Notes: generated by a model not told the origin, from the sequence alone. A stretch of 64,000 nt of DNA from Streptomyces griseocarneus (GCF_014655595.1 NZ_BNBL01000016.1:62001-126000), one strand, 5' to 3'; shown: positions 1 through 8,457, counted from the first letter of the stretch. Program-made: numbers and translations.

Positions 1-956
1 GCGAGCGCGGCGAGGAGGTCGGCGACCTCGCCTCCCGGCAGATCGCCGCCGCCCTGCGCGGCCGCTACGAAGTCGTGGTCGTCGACTGCGGAACGCAGAT
101 CACGGCCGCGGGCGCCGCCGTGATCGAAACGGCGGACGTGGCGTTATTGGTCACGACGCCGGACGTGGTGTCCGTACGGGCGGCCAAGCGCATGGTCCGG
201 ATGTGGGAGCGGCTGCAGATCCGCAAGGCCGAGGAGACGACGACCGTGGTCAACCGCCACACCCGCAACGCCGAGATCCAGCCGGCGCTGGTCGCCCGCA
301 CCACGGGCACCCGGGCCGCCCGGACCACGGTCCCGGCCGGCTACAAGGAACTGCAGAGCGCGGTCGACTCCGGCCGGATGCAGGACCTGGACGCCCGCTC
401 CGGCGTCCGGCAGGCGCTGTGGGCGCTGGCCGGCGAGCTGGGCCTGGCCGCGCCGGCGGGCGGCGGCCGGGCCCTGCGCGGCGGCTCGCCCGGCGCCCAC
501 GCGGGGCGGCGCCGGGCCATAGGAGGTGGCGGCGGCGGTGGTGGCACGGGCCCGGACCAGCTGGCGCCCGTGCCGAGCGGCTCGCTCCTGCCGATGAGCC
601 GCTTCCGCAGGCGCGGGGGCGGCGACCGCGGCCAGATGGCGGTGGAGTTCGCGGGCGTCCTGCCGCTGATCCTGGTGGCGCTGGCGGTCGTCTGGCAGTG
701 CGTCCTGGTCGGCTACTCCTTCTCGCTGGCCGGCCACGCCGCCGACAAGGCCGCGCGGGCGGGCGCGGTGGGCCGAGACTGCGCGGCGGCGGCCCGCTCG
801 GACCTGCCGGGCGCCTGGCGCGGCGAGCCGCGCTGCGGGCCGGACGGGGCCGTGTACCGGGCGAGCGTGCGCCTGCGGGTGCCGGTGCTCTTCCCCGGCT
901 CGGTCAACTGGCCGTGGCCGGTGGAAAGTACGGCCGGTGTGGCGCGGGAGGACTGA
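1..956 (+). CDS. CpaE-like ATPase fused in frame to a TadE-like pseudopilin (5' partial)
   Basis: The gene enters the window already open. The first ~160 codons match the C-terminal half of a CpaE/TadZ (MinD/ParA-type) ATPase: a hydrophobic strand ending in DCG, then ETADVALLVTTPDVVSVRAAKR. A Gly/Ala/Arg-rich linker (about 420-590) follows. Without a stop the frame continues into a TadE-like domain: basic segment, GQMAVEF (630-650), one membrane helix and a short extracytoplasmic tail. An ATG at 594 could be a separate start, but it has no convincing ribosome site and no stop precedes it. CpaE proteins localise Tad pilus assembly; TadE proteins are pseudopilins. The codon at 144-146 is TTA, rare in Streptomyces. 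The next gene begins 4 bp after the stop. Fusion versus two start sites cannot be settled from sequence. Confidence 0.8.
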   Translation, partial: ERGEEVGDLASRQIAAALRGRYEVVVVDCGTQITAAGAAVIETADVALLVTTPDVVSVRAAKRMVRMWERLQIRKAEETTTVVNRHTRNAEIQPALVARTTGTRAARTTVPAGYKELQSAVDSGRMQDLDARSGVRQALWALAGELGLAAPAGGGRALRGGSPGAHAGRRRAIGGGGGGGGTGPDQLAPVPSGSLLPMSRFRRRGGGDRGQMAVEFAGVLPLILVALAVVWQCVLVGYSFSLAGHAADKAARAGAVGRDCAAAARSDLPGAWRGEPRCGPDGAVYRASVRLRVPVLFPGSVNWPWPVESTAGVARED

Positions 957-959
957 GGC

Positions 960-1493
960 GTGGTGACGGCGGCGACGCGTTCCGGGCGGCCCGGCGGGCG
1001 CGTGACGGCCCGGCGGGGGCCGCTCGGCCGGGCGGCCGCGGGCCGGGGGTGCCGCGTCCGGGGGCCGGGCTCCGCACACGGCGACGTACGAAGTGGCGGG
1101 CGCGGTCACGGGAGACGGCGGACCGCGGACGGCGGCTCGGCCTCGGTCGAGTTCCTCGGGTTCCTGCCGCTCCTGCTCCTCGTCGGCCTCGCGGCGGTCC
1201 ACCTGGGCCTCGCCGCGTTCGCTGTGCAGCAGGCGGGTACGGGCGCCCGCGCGGCGGCCCGTACCGCCACGCTCGATGCGCCCGGAGCGACCCCCGCCGG
1301 CGCCGGCGGGGCCGCCATGACCGGCTGGGTGGCCTCCCGCGCGGCCGTCGACGCGCCCCGGTGCGCCGCCGGCGCGGGCGAGGTCACCGCCACCGTGACC
1401 GTGGACGTACCCCCGCTGCTTCCCGGCACCGGCTTCACGGTGACCCGGCGCGCCACGATGCCCTGCCCGGCGGAGCCGGCGGTGGCCCGATGA
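960..1493 (+). CDS. TadE-like pseudopilin of the Tad pilus locus
   Basis: 177 residues. After a long Arg/Gly-rich N-terminal stretch (about 55 residues) comes GSASVEF followed by a ~20-residue hydrophobic helix (FLPLLLLVGLAAVHLGL), then an Ala-rich extracytoplasmic tail with two Cys. The G-x4-E-F arrangement is the class III prepilin-type processing site, the same as in the upstream TadE domain and the Flp pilin. The start is GTG at 960 (a second GTG follows at 963). A shorter start cannot be excluded because the first 55 residues look unconserved. It overlaps the cpaF start as ATGA, so the two are probably translationally coupled. Confidence 0.8.
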   Translation: MVTAATRSGRPGGRVTARRGPLGRAAAGRGCRVRGPGSAHGDVRSGGRGHGRRRTADGGSASVEFLGFLPLLLLVGLAAVHLGLAAFAVQQAGTGARAAARTATLDAPGATPAGAGGAAMTGWVASRAAVDAPRCAAGAGEVTATVTVDVPPLLPGTGFTVTRRATMPCPAEPAVAR

Positions 1494-2848
1494 GCCTGCG
1501 CGACCGCATCGTCGCCCCCGAGGCGCGGCCCGACGGCCGCGAGCCCGGCCACCTCGTGCCGGTCTACCGGGCGAAGCTGCTGGAGGAGATCGACCTCGCC
1601 GAGATGTCGGCCCTGGCCGCCGGCGAGCGCCGCGGCCGCCTCGAGCGGGTGCTCGGCCACATCATCAGCCGCGAGGGGCCGGTGCTCTCGACCGCCGAGC
1701 GCGACAGCCTCATCCGCCGGGTGGTCGACGAGGCACTGGGCCTGGGGGTGCTGGAGCCGCTCCTCGAGGACCCCTCCGTCACCGAGATCATGGTCAACGG
1801 CCCGGACCAGATCTTCGTCGAGCGGGCCGGCCGGGTGGAGCCGGTGCCGGTGCGCTTCGCCTCGCACGAGCAGCTGATGCAGACCATCGAGCGCATCGTC
1901 TCCACCGTCAACCGCCGCGTGGACGAGTCGAATCCGATGGTGGACGCCCGCCTGCCGAGCGGCGAACGCGTCAACGTGATCATTCCGCCCCTCGCCCTGA
2001 ACGGCGCGACGCTGACGATCCGGCGCTTCCCCCGCGCGTACACCCTGCGCGAGCTGATCAGCATGGGGACGCTGGACGAGCACATGCTGATGCTGCTCGG
2101 GGCGCTGGTGCGGGCGAAGTTCAACGTGGTGGTCTCGGGGCCGACGGGCGCGGGCAAGACGACGCTGCTCAACGCCCTGTCCGGGCTGATCCCCGACGGC
2201 GAGCGCATCATCACCGTGGAGGACGCGGCCGAGCTGCAGCTGCAGCAGTCGCACGTCATCCGCCTCGAGTCGCGGCCCCCCAACGTCGAGGGCAAGGGCC
2301 GCATCACCATTCGCGACCTGGTCCGCAACTCCCTGCGCATGCGCCCCGACCGCATCATCGTCGGCGAGGTGCGCGGCGGCGAGACCCTGGACATGCTGCA
2401 GGCCATGTCCACGGGCCACGACGGCTCGCTGGCGACCGTGCACGCCAACAGCGCCGAGGACGCGCTGCTGCGGCTGCGGACGCTGGCGTCGATGTCGGAG
2501 GTCCGCATCCCCTACGAGGCGCTGCGCGACCAGATCGACAGCGCCGTCGACTGCCTGGTCCAGCTCGCCCGGCACGCGGACGGCACGCGGCGCGTCGCGG
2601 AGATCGCCCTGCTCTCCCCGGACCCGTACGGCGAGGGCCGGGGCGAGGGGTACGAGCTCGCCACCGTCTCCCGCTTCGACGCCGAGCCGATGGGCGCCGA
2701 CCGCGTCGTGAGCGGCGCCTTCACGCACTTCCCGCTCCCCGCACGCGCCGCCGAGCGGCTGCGTCTGGCCAACGAATCCGTGCCGGCCGCCTACGGCGTC
2801 GCGGCGCTCCCCGGCGAACTCCACACCCGCCACACCGGACAGAGGTAG
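1490..2848 (+). CDS. cpaF: CpaF/TadA secretion ATPase of the Tad pilus
   Basis: 452 residues, normal size for the family. This type II/IV secretion NTPase drives assembly of the Flp pilus from the cytoplasmic face. Visible motifs are Walker A GPTGAGKT (about 217-224), Walker B-like RPDRIIVGEVRG (285-296) and the His box GHDGSLATVHANS (309-321). The N-terminal domain contains DPSVTEIMVNGPDQIFVE, typical of CpaF. The start is ATG at 1490, overlapping the stop of the preceding gene (ATGA). tadB starts 7 bp downstream, so the genes form one operon. Family assignment is secure. Confidence 0.96.
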   Translation: MSLRDRIVAPEARPDGREPGHLVPVYRAKLLEEIDLAEMSALAAGERRGRLERVLGHIISREGPVLSTAERDSLIRRVVDEALGLGVLEPLLEDPSVTEIMVNGPDQIFVERAGRVEPVPVRFASHEQLMQTIERIVSTVNRRVDESNPMVDARLPSGERVNVIIPPLALNGATLTIRRFPRAYTLRELISMGTLDEHMLMLLGALVRAKFNVVVSGPTGAGKTTLLNALSGLIPDGERIITVEDAAELQLQQSHVIRLESRPPNVEGKGRITIRDLVRNSLRMRPDRIIVGEVRGGETLDMLQAMSTGHDGSLATVHANSAEDALLRLRTLASMSEVRIPYEALRDQIDSAVDCLVQLARHADGTRRVAEIALLSPDPYGEGRGEGYELATVSRFDAEPMGADRVVSGAFTHFPLPARAAERLRLANESVPAAYGVAALPGELHTRHTGQR

Positions 2849-2854
2849 CCGCAC

Positions 2855-3793
2855 ATGGATCACCTGGCACTGCTGACCGTCGGCGCCACCCTGCTGTGCG
2901 GGGCGCTGGCCGTCGCGGGCGTACGGACGTACGCCACCGGGCGCGACCGCCACCAGGCGCTGGTCGACCGCCTCTCCGACGCCCCGCCCCTGCCGGCCGC
3001 CGGGCGGACGCGCTACTTCGCGCGGACCGACCGCTGGCTGCGCGCCACGCCGGCCGGCAGGCGGCTGGAGCTGCGGATCGCGTCGACGGGCCTGGACGTC
3101 ACGGTGGGCGAGTTCGCGGTGTGCACGGCGGGCGCGGCGGCGGGGCTGTGGCTGGTGGCGGCATCGGCGCTGGCGCCGTTCTTCGGGCCGCTGGCGGGCC
3201 TGGTGGCCGTGTGGTCGGCGTACTCCTTCCTGGCCTGGCAGCGGCGCAAGCGGATCGAGAAGTTCATCAACCAGCTGCCGGAGCTCTCGCGCATCCTGGC
3301 CAACGCCACCCAGGCCGGGCTGGCCCTGCGCACGGCCCTGGGCATGGCGGCCGAGGAGATGGAGGCCCCGGCGGGCGAGGAGCTGGCCAAGGTCGCCGAC
3401 CAGCTGGCGGTGGGCCACTCCATCGACGAGGCCCTGGGCGAGCTGGGCCGCCGGCTGCCCTCGCGCGAACTGGTCGTGCTGGTCACCACGCTGGTGCTCT
3501 CCCACCGGGCCGGCGGCACCGTCGTCAGCTCGCTGCGCAACCTGACCTCGACCCTGGAGGAACGCAAGGAGACCCGGCGCGAGGTGCGCACTCAGCTGTC
3601 GCAGGTGACGGTGACGGCCTATGTCGTGCCGTTGATGGGCATCGGGACGTTGCTGTTGATGGACCGCATCGCGCCCGGGTCGATCGAGCGGATGACGGCC
3701 GGCTGGCCGGGACAGCTGGCGGTGGTGGCGGCCTTCGGGCTGTACGCGCTGGGGTTCTTCCTGATCCGCCGGATGTCGAAGATCGACGTGTGA
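2855..3793 (+). CDS. tadB: TadB-like inner membrane platform protein
   Basis: 312 residues with a type II secretion system F domain. There is an N-terminal membrane helix (residues 3-22), a hydrophobic hairpin near 90-125, a cytoplasmic amphipathic F domain (LPELSRILANATQAGLALRTAL, about 145-165) and two C-terminal helices ending in FGLYALGFFLIRR. TadB and TadC form the membrane platform that converts CpaF ATPase cycles into pilin extrusion. The start is ATG at 2855 after AGAGGTAG. The stop overlaps the first unit of an 18-bp tandem repeat. Confidence 0.93.
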   Translation: MDHLALLTVGATLLCGALAVAGVRTYATGRDRHQALVDRLSDAPPLPAAGRTRYFARTDRWLRATPAGRRLELRIASTGLDVTVGEFAVCTAGAAAGLWLVAASALAPFFGPLAGLVAVWSAYSFLAWQRRKRIEKFINQLPELSRILANATQAGLALRTALGMAAEEMEAPAGEELAKVADQLAVGHSIDEALGELGRRLPSRELVVLVTTLVLSHRAGGTVVSSLRNLTSTLEERKETRREVRTQLSQVTVTAYVVPLMGIGTLLLMDRIAPGSIERMTAGWPGQLAVVAAFGLYALGFFLIRRMSKIDV

Positions 3794-3843
3794 CACCTGT
3801 GGGGTGGGTGACACCTGTTAGGCGGGTGCCACCTGTTGAGCGG
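3790..3843 (+). repeat. three tandem 18-bp repeats between tadB and tadC
   Basis: Three head-to-tail units (3790-3807, 3808-3825, 3826-3843) follow the pattern GTGACACCTGTKRGGYGG, with a few substitutions and a partial fourth unit after them. The first unit contains the tadB stop codon. It looks like replication-slippage expansion in the intergenic spacer. No function is evident. Confidence 0.8.
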
Positions 3844-3899
3844 GTGGGAACTGCGAGACGTGCGGGACGTGCCGGCGGGACGTGTGAGAGGTGGGGAAC

Positions 3900-4787
3900 G
3901 TGGGCTTCGTACTGGCACTGCTGGCCGGGGCGTCGGCGGTGGGCATCTGCTACGGCGTCCTGCTGTGCCGCGGCGAGGCCAGGCTTCCGCCGGACCTCGC
4001 GGTGGCCCTGGAGGTCGGCTCGACGCGGACGACGGCCGTCGGCTCGGCCGTGGACCGGCTCGGCATGCGCTACGCGCCGCTGGTGCTGCGGATGATGGGC
4101 GAGAAGCGGGTGGCGAAGGTCCGGCGCAGGATCGACCGGGCCGGCAATCCGGGCGGCCTGACCGTCGACCGGTACGCCGCCCGGCGCGCGGTCTACGGCC
4201 TGCTCGGCTTCGGCGGGGCGCTGGTGATGCTCCTGAAGGGGCAGGGCGTGCTCGCGCTGCTGCTCGTCGGCTTCGGGCTGTTCTGGATCGAGGTCGGCAT
4301 CTGGGCCGCGGTGCGCGAGCGGCGGGACGCCATCGAGCGGACGCTGCCGGACTTCCTCGACGTGCTCGCGGTGGTCGTGAGCGCCGGCCTGGGCTTCCGG
4401 CAGGCGCTCGACCGGGTCTCCGAGCGGTACGAGGGCCCGTGGGCGGACGAACTGCGCATCACGCTGCGCCGGATGGACATGGGCGTCAGCCGCCGCCAGG
4501 CCTTCGACGAACTGCGCAAGCGCAACGACTCGGAGCAGGTCGCCCAGTTCGTCACGGCGCTGCAGCAGGGCGAGGAGCTGGGCACCCCGATCGTCGACAC
4601 GCTCATCGAGATCGCCACCGACATGCGCCGCACCGACGCCCAGCTGGCCCGCCGCCGGGCGGCCCGGGCGGTGCCGAAGGCCACGATGGTCATCACGACG
4701 TTCATGGTGCCGGGAACGATGATCCTGCTGATCGCCGGATTCTTCCTGGGGTCGGGCATGGACTTCGGCTCGATCACCGGGGAGTGA
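3900..4787 (+). CDS. tadC: TadC-like inner membrane platform protein
   Basis: 295 residues, with a second type II secretion F domain. There is a membrane helix at the N-terminus (residues 2-17), a hydrophobic block near 95-140, the F-domain core LPDFLDVLAVVVSAGLGFRQAL and a C-terminal pair of helices containing MVPGTMILLIAGFFLGSGM. GTG at 3900 was chosen because GAGGTGGGG lies 3-11 bases upstream; an in-frame GTG at 3891 sits inside that ribosome site. It partners TadB. The operon then leaves a 191-bp gap before the pilin gene. Confidence 0.92.
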   Translation: MGFVLALLAGASAVGICYGVLLCRGEARLPPDLAVALEVGSTRTTAVGSAVDRLGMRYAPLVLRMMGEKRVAKVRRRIDRAGNPGGLTVDRYAARRAVYGLLGFGGALVMLLKGQGVLALLLVGFGLFWIEVGIWAAVRERRDAIERTLPDFLDVLAVVVSAGLGFRQALDRVSERYEGPWADELRITLRRMDMGVSRRQAFDELRKRNDSEQVAQFVTALQQGEELGTPIVDTLIEIATDMRRTDAQLARRRAARAVPKATMVITTFMVPGTMILLIAGFFLGSGMDFGSITGE

Positions 4788-4978
4788 ACCCGGGTGCCAG
4801 GGGAGCGACCTCTTCGGCGGCCGGGGGTGAGATGCGCGAAGTACGTGAAGACGCTTCGCGGGTGCAATGGGCTGTGGGACAGTTTTCGGGGAACTGGGGG
4901 TGAGGCGTGTGGTGTCCCAACTGCCCTGTGAGGGAAGGGAAAAGGGTCGGCAGCACACCACCCATGGAGGGGAACACA

Positions 4979-5167
4979 ATGCGAAAGCGCTTTCGGGGAC
5001 GTCGAGTGTCCCGGGAACTCCGCGCGGACGACCGGGGACAGACCTCGGTCGAATACCTCGGCATCATCGCGGTAGTCGTGGCGATCATTCTCGTCCTGAC
5101 CACGACGGACTTCGGCACGATGATCGCCACCGCCATCACCAATCAGATCCAGCGGATCACCGGTTGA
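4979..5167 (+). CDS. flp: Flp/Fap-type pilin subunit
   Basis: 62 residues, typical for an Flp pilin. A basic leader (MRKRFRGRRVSRELRADDRG) is followed by QTSVEYLG and a ~20-residue hydrophobic helix (IIAVVVAIILVLTT). Cleavage is expected at G-QTSVEY, leaving Glu at +5 and Tyr at +6, the Flp signature. ATG at 4979 has an excellent ribosome site, GGAGGGG, 7 bases upstream. The 191-bp gap before it could hold a separate pilin promoter, which would suit the high pilin demand. The stop overlaps the TTG start of the next gene. Confidence 0.93.
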   Translation: MRKRFRGRRVSRELRADDRGQTSVEYLGIIAVVVAIILVLTTTDFGTMIATAITNQIQRITG

Positions 5168-5736
5168 GCCGGGACGCCGGACAGGCGTTCCCCCTCTACA
5201 TCACCGCCGTGGCGGCACTGCTCTTCCTCGCCCTGGCCTTCTTCGTCGTCGGCCGGGCCGGGGCGGCCAAGAACGCGACCCAGACCGCCGCCGACGCCGC
5301 CGCCCTGGCGGCCGCCCAGGACTACCGGGACCAGCTGCGCACGGGCTTCCTGGCGGCGGCCTCGGGCACCGGCGGCGACTGGGTCGGCTGGCTCGCGGGA
5401 CGCGGCGCCGACCGGGACCGGGCCTGCCGCGCGGCGGCCGCGTACGCCGAGGCGAACGGCGCCCGGCCGGCGATCACCTGCGAGGAGGGCGACGCCCCCG
5501 GCTCGTTCCACGTGAGCGTCACCTCCGCGCGGACGGTGGGCGCCTCGGTGGTGCCCGGCACCGAGGACCGGCACGCCACGGCGACGGCCGAGGCCGTCGT
5601 CGCACCGCGCTGCGCGCCCCGCGCCGCCGACGGCCGCACCCTGGCCTGCGACGGGGGGACCGTGGTCGTCGACCCGAAGCGGCCGGATGCCGTCGTGACG
5701 GCGGCGGACCTGTTCACCGTACGACTGACCGAGTGA
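5164..5736 (+). CDS. TadG-like Flp pilus-assembly protein
   Basis: About 190 residues. The N-terminus RDAGQAFPLYITAVAALLFLALAFF, followed by VGRAGAAKNATQTAADAAALAAAQ, is the typical Tad/TadG N-terminal domain: a single membrane helix then an Ala-rich helix. The rest is extracytoplasmic, with Cys pairs that may form disulfides. The TTG at 5164 overlapping the flp stop (TTGA) is preferred because the next in-frame start, GTG near 5209, would cut through the membrane helix. Coupling to pilin translation is implied. Confidence 0.82.
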   Translation: MSRDAGQAFPLYITAVAALLFLALAFFVVGRAGAAKNATQTAADAAALAAAQDYRDQLRTGFLAAASGTGGDWVGWLAGRGADRDRACRAAAAYAEANGARPAITCEEGDAPGSFHVSVTSARTVGASVVPGTEDRHATATAEAVVAPRCAPRAADGRTLACDGGTVVVDPKRPDAVVTAADLFTVRLTE

Positions 5737-5837
5737 CCGACCGGCCCGCCGGCCCACCCTCTGGTCCAGCGGCTGACCGGCCGACTGGCTTTCCACCGAA
5801 TCCCGGACGGACGAACGAACGGACGGACAACGCACCC

Positions 5838-6398
5838 ATGACCTCTCGGATGGCAGGAACGGCGCTCGCGGTCGTCACGGCCCTCGCCCTGACGGGCTGC
5901 GGGGGCGGGGAAGACGACGGGGAGAAGAGACCCGACGTGAATTCCGCGAGAAATTCCGCCGCTTCCCGTGGCACCGCCACGGACAAGCCCGGCCCGCGGC
6001 CGACGGCGACGATCGGCGAGATCAGGGGCCCGGACGGAATAGTGGTCGTCCTCCATTCCGCCGTGCGCGAGAAAGGCGGCTTCGTCACCGTCAACGGAAC
6101 GGTGGCGAACCGGGGCACCAAGCCCTACACGTCACTGACGTGGCGGTCGAAGGAGACGGAAATGAAGTCCCAGTCCTCGGTGTCCGGAGCCTCCCTCATC
6201 GACCAGGCGGGCAAGAAGCGCTACCTCGTCCTGCGCGACACCGACGGGGAGTGCCTGTGCACCACGGGCCTGGTCAACATCCGGCCCAGCGAGAGCCGGG
6301 CCGTCTTCGCCCAGTTCCCCGCCCCGCCCGACGACGTCAGGACGGTGGACTTCCAACTGCCGACCATGCCGTCCGTCCGCATCCCGATCTCCGGGTGA
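5838..6398 (+). CDS. predicted lipoprotein of the Tad locus
   Basis: 186 residues. ATG at 5838 gives a short basic N-terminus, hydrophobic core ALAVVTALA and lipobox LTGC, so the product should be lipidated at Cys and face outward. After an acidic and Ser/Thr-rich linker, the domain (about residues 60-186) resembles extracellular beta-sandwich proteins: GIVVVLHSAVREKGGFVTVNGTV, then a Cys pair in DGECLCTTG. A GTG at 5733 overlapping the previous stop would add 35 residues and bury the signal, so it is less likely. Placed between tadG-like and OmpA-domain genes, it is probably an accessory of the pilus. Confidence 0.72.
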   Translation: MTSRMAGTALAVVTALALTGCGGGEDDGEKRPDVNSARNSAASRGTATDKPGPRPTATIGEIRGPDGIVVVLHSAVREKGGFVTVNGTVANRGTKPYTSLTWRSKETEMKSQSSVSGASLIDQAGKKRYLVLRDTDGECLCTTGLVNIRPSESRAVFAQFPAPPDDVRTVDFQLPTMPSVRIPISG

Positions 6399-6405
6399 GC
6401 GCGTC

Positions 6406-7023
6406 ATGTGGCCGACCCACCGCTCCCTGTGCGGCACGGTTCTCGCCGCCGCGGCGGCCCTCACGGCCGTCGTCCCCGCGTACGCCGACGGCGGCCCCGG
6501 CAGCGGTCCCGCCGGATCCGCCCGGACGACGCCCCCGGTGAAGATCGACGCGACCGCGCCGGGCCTGAGGCTGCGCCCGGGCGCGAAGCTCGCGCCCGGA
6601 CGCGTCCTGGACATCAAGTCCGTCGTCGAGACGGGCGACGGCGAGGAGCGCCGCGCGGACACCAACGCCGACGTCACCTTCGCCCTGCAGGCCGAGGTCC
6701 TCTTCGACAAGGACAGCGCCCGGCTCGGCGACACGGCCAACGCGCGCATCCGCGCCATCGCCGACGAGGTCAGGAAGCAGCGCGCCACCGCCCTGCGGAT
6801 CTTCGGCTTCACCGACGACCTCGGCTCGGCCGACCACGGCACCGCCCTGTCCAAGGAGCGCGCCAACGCCGTCCAGCGACAGCTCGCCGAGAACCTCGGC
6901 TCGTCCTCGATGCGCTACGAGATCCGCGGCTACGGCGAGCAGTACCCCATCGCCGACAACGCCACGGAGGACGGCCGCCGCAAGAACCGCCGCGTCGAGG
7001 TGAGCTTCCCCCGCGGCGGCTAG
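6406..7023 (+). CDS. secreted OmpA-domain protein of the Tad locus
   Basis: 205 residues. There is a Sec signal peptide (about 1-27, ending AYA-DGG), a linker, then an OmpA C-terminal peptidoglycan-binding domain: ALQAEVLFDKDSARL, IFGFTDDLGSADHG, LSKERANAVQRQL and GRRKNRRVEV. The Asp and Arg of these motifs bind diaminopimelate in known family members. There is no beta-barrel, so the protein probably sits in the wall. It starts 7 bp after the lipoprotein gene. The likely role is anchoring pilus components to peptidoglycan, as OmpA-domain proteins do in some Tad systems. Confidence 0.85.
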   Translation: MWPTHRSLCGTVLAAAAALTAVVPAYADGGPGSGPAGSARTTPPVKIDATAPGLRLRPGAKLAPGRVLDIKSVVETGDGEERRADTNADVTFALQAEVLFDKDSARLGDTANARIRAIADEVRKQRATALRIFGFTDDLGSADHGTALSKERANAVQRQLAENLGSSSMRYEIRGYGEQYPIADNATEDGRRKNRRVEVSFPRGG

Positions 7024-7133
7024 CCACCCCCCCGGCGACCGCACACTTGCGGCCGTCCTGTCGCGAACTCGCCCCCGGTCACGGCAGGATGGGCCCCGCC
7101 GGGAGCGGCGGGGAGTGCTGAGGGAGGCGGGAG

Positions 7134-8381
7134 ATGAGGGGCGGGCGGTTCGTCGGGGCGGCGGTCGCACTCAGTGCGCTGGCGACCGGGACGGCCGAGG
7201 CGGCCGACGGGCCGGCGGCGTACCGGATGGCCTCCGGAGCGACGGCTGTGACGGGGTCGGGCAGCAGCGGCGACGGGCCCCTGCTGAAGGCCGGGGCGAG
7301 CACGTACACGGACAGCATCAGGCCCGGCGAGAAGAAGTACTACAGCGTGGAGCTGGACGGACAGTCCAGCGCGTTCGTGTCCGCCGTCGCCGTCCCGAGG
7401 CCCGGCGGTTCGATGGGGCTGCGGGACGGGATCGAGGTGGCACTGCAGGCGCCGGACGGCACCCCGTGCGGGAGCGGCCGGAACAGATCGTTCCTGTCGG
7501 CGGGCGGGGCCTACCCCGTGGCCGACTACGCGGAACGCGTCGTACGGGCGGGCGGCCCGTGCGCGAGCGCCGGTACGTACCGCTTCGTCGTCCAGCGCGG
7601 GGACGCCACCGGCGGCGACGACGCGGCCGTACCGGTCGAGCTGAAGTACGTGGCGGAGGCGCCGCGGAAGAACGAGACCGACGCCCCGCCCGCCCCCGGC
7701 GGCTGGAGTTCGCGGGCGCCGTCCGGCCCGCCGCTGGGGGAGGGGGAGGGCGTCACGGGCGGAACGGGCTTCAACGACGCCGCCGAGCTGCGGTCTGGCG
7801 TATGGAAGGACGAGCTCCGGCCGGGTGAGACGCGCTTCTACCGGGTGTCGGTGGACGCGGGCGAACAGCTCTTCGCGGACGCGGAGTTCGGGCCGACGCC
7901 GGACGCGGGGCCGTATGTGGTGCGCGGGGTGCGGCTGGGACTCAGCAATTCCGCCCGCGGCTACGTGATGAACCGCACCGGCGGCTACCAGGGCAAGCCC
8001 GCCACCGTCTCGCTGGCCACGCCCCCGGCCGCGTACGGCGACGCCGGCGCCGGCGGCGAGGCCGCCCGGGGCATGCACTTCGCGGGCTGGTACTACCTGC
8101 AGGTCAGCCTCAGCCCGAAGGTCCGCCGGGACGCACGGGACGCACGGGGCCGTGGCGTACCCGTCACGCTCAAGGTCGAGGTGGCGGGCGCCCGGAAGGC
8201 CGGTCACGAGGAGGACATCGGGCGCGGCGGCGCCGTCGGCGGCGAGCTCGTGGCCGCGGCGGGCGGCGGCCCCCGGAACGGACGGCTGCGGATCATCGGC
8301 TACGCCGGCATCGGCACCGGATCGGCCCTGCTGCTGGGCCTCGGCGCCTGGACCCTGGCGGCCCGCCGCCGCGACGGCTAG
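7134..8381 (+). CDS. two-module membrane-anchored surface protein, function unknown
   Basis: 415 residues. There is a signal peptide (1-24), a large extracellular region and one C-terminal helix (YAGIGTGSALLLGLGAWTLAA) followed by RRRDG, so the protein is anchored with its bulk outside. Two similar modules are visible: IRPGEKKYYSVELDG near residue 60 and LRPGETRFYRVSVDAG near residue 225. Each is followed by a region that could be a beta-sandwich. ATG at 7134 follows GGGAGGCGGGAG. It is the last plus-strand gene before an inserted minus-strand pair. I do not recognise the family; a pilus-associated surface component is an inference from position. Confidence 0.75.
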   Translation: MRGGRFVGAAVALSALATGTAEAADGPAAYRMASGATAVTGSGSSGDGPLLKAGASTYTDSIRPGEKKYYSVELDGQSSAFVSAVAVPRPGGSMGLRDGIEVALQAPDGTPCGSGRNRSFLSAGGAYPVADYAERVVRAGGPCASAGTYRFVVQRGDATGGDDAAVPVELKYVAEAPRKNETDAPPAPGGWSSRAPSGPPLGEGEGVTGGTGFNDAAELRSGVWKDELRPGETRFYRVSVDAGEQLFADAEFGPTPDAGPYVVRGVRLGLSNSARGYVMNRTGGYQGKPATVSLATPPAAYGDAGAGGEAARGMHFAGWYYLQVSLSPKVRRDARDARGRGVPVTLKVEVAGARKAGHEEDIGRGGAVGGELVAAAGGGPRNGRLRIIGYAGIGTGSALLLGLGAWTLAARRRDG

Positions 8382-8409
8382 GGGGCGCACACCGTACGGG
8401 CGCGTGGGA

Positions 8410-8449
8410 GCCCCGCGTCCCCGGCCGGTGGGGGCCGGGGACGCGGGGC
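8410..8449. terminator. bidirectional hairpin terminator
   Basis: A perfect 17-bp inverted repeat (8410-8426 with 8433-8449) has a 6-base loop. It lies between the convergent surface-protein gene and the DUF1036 gene. There is no U-tract, as is common in Streptomyces. Confidence 0.75.
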
Positions 8450-8457
8450 GGGTGCGA

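Noticed and set aside
1106..3814. Long minus-strand open frame (~900 codons) opposite the Tad genes
   Set aside because: Its composition is a mirror of the GC-biased third positions of cpaF/tadB. It lacks any family motif, and strong motifs are on the plus strand.
3790..3843. CRISPR-like array
   Set aside because: Units are contiguous with no spacers and only three copies; no cas gene is present.
5733..5837. N-terminal extension of the lipoprotein from the GTG overlapping the tadG stop
   Set aside because: It would put 35 hydrophilic residues before the signal peptide and lipobox, which is not workable for export.
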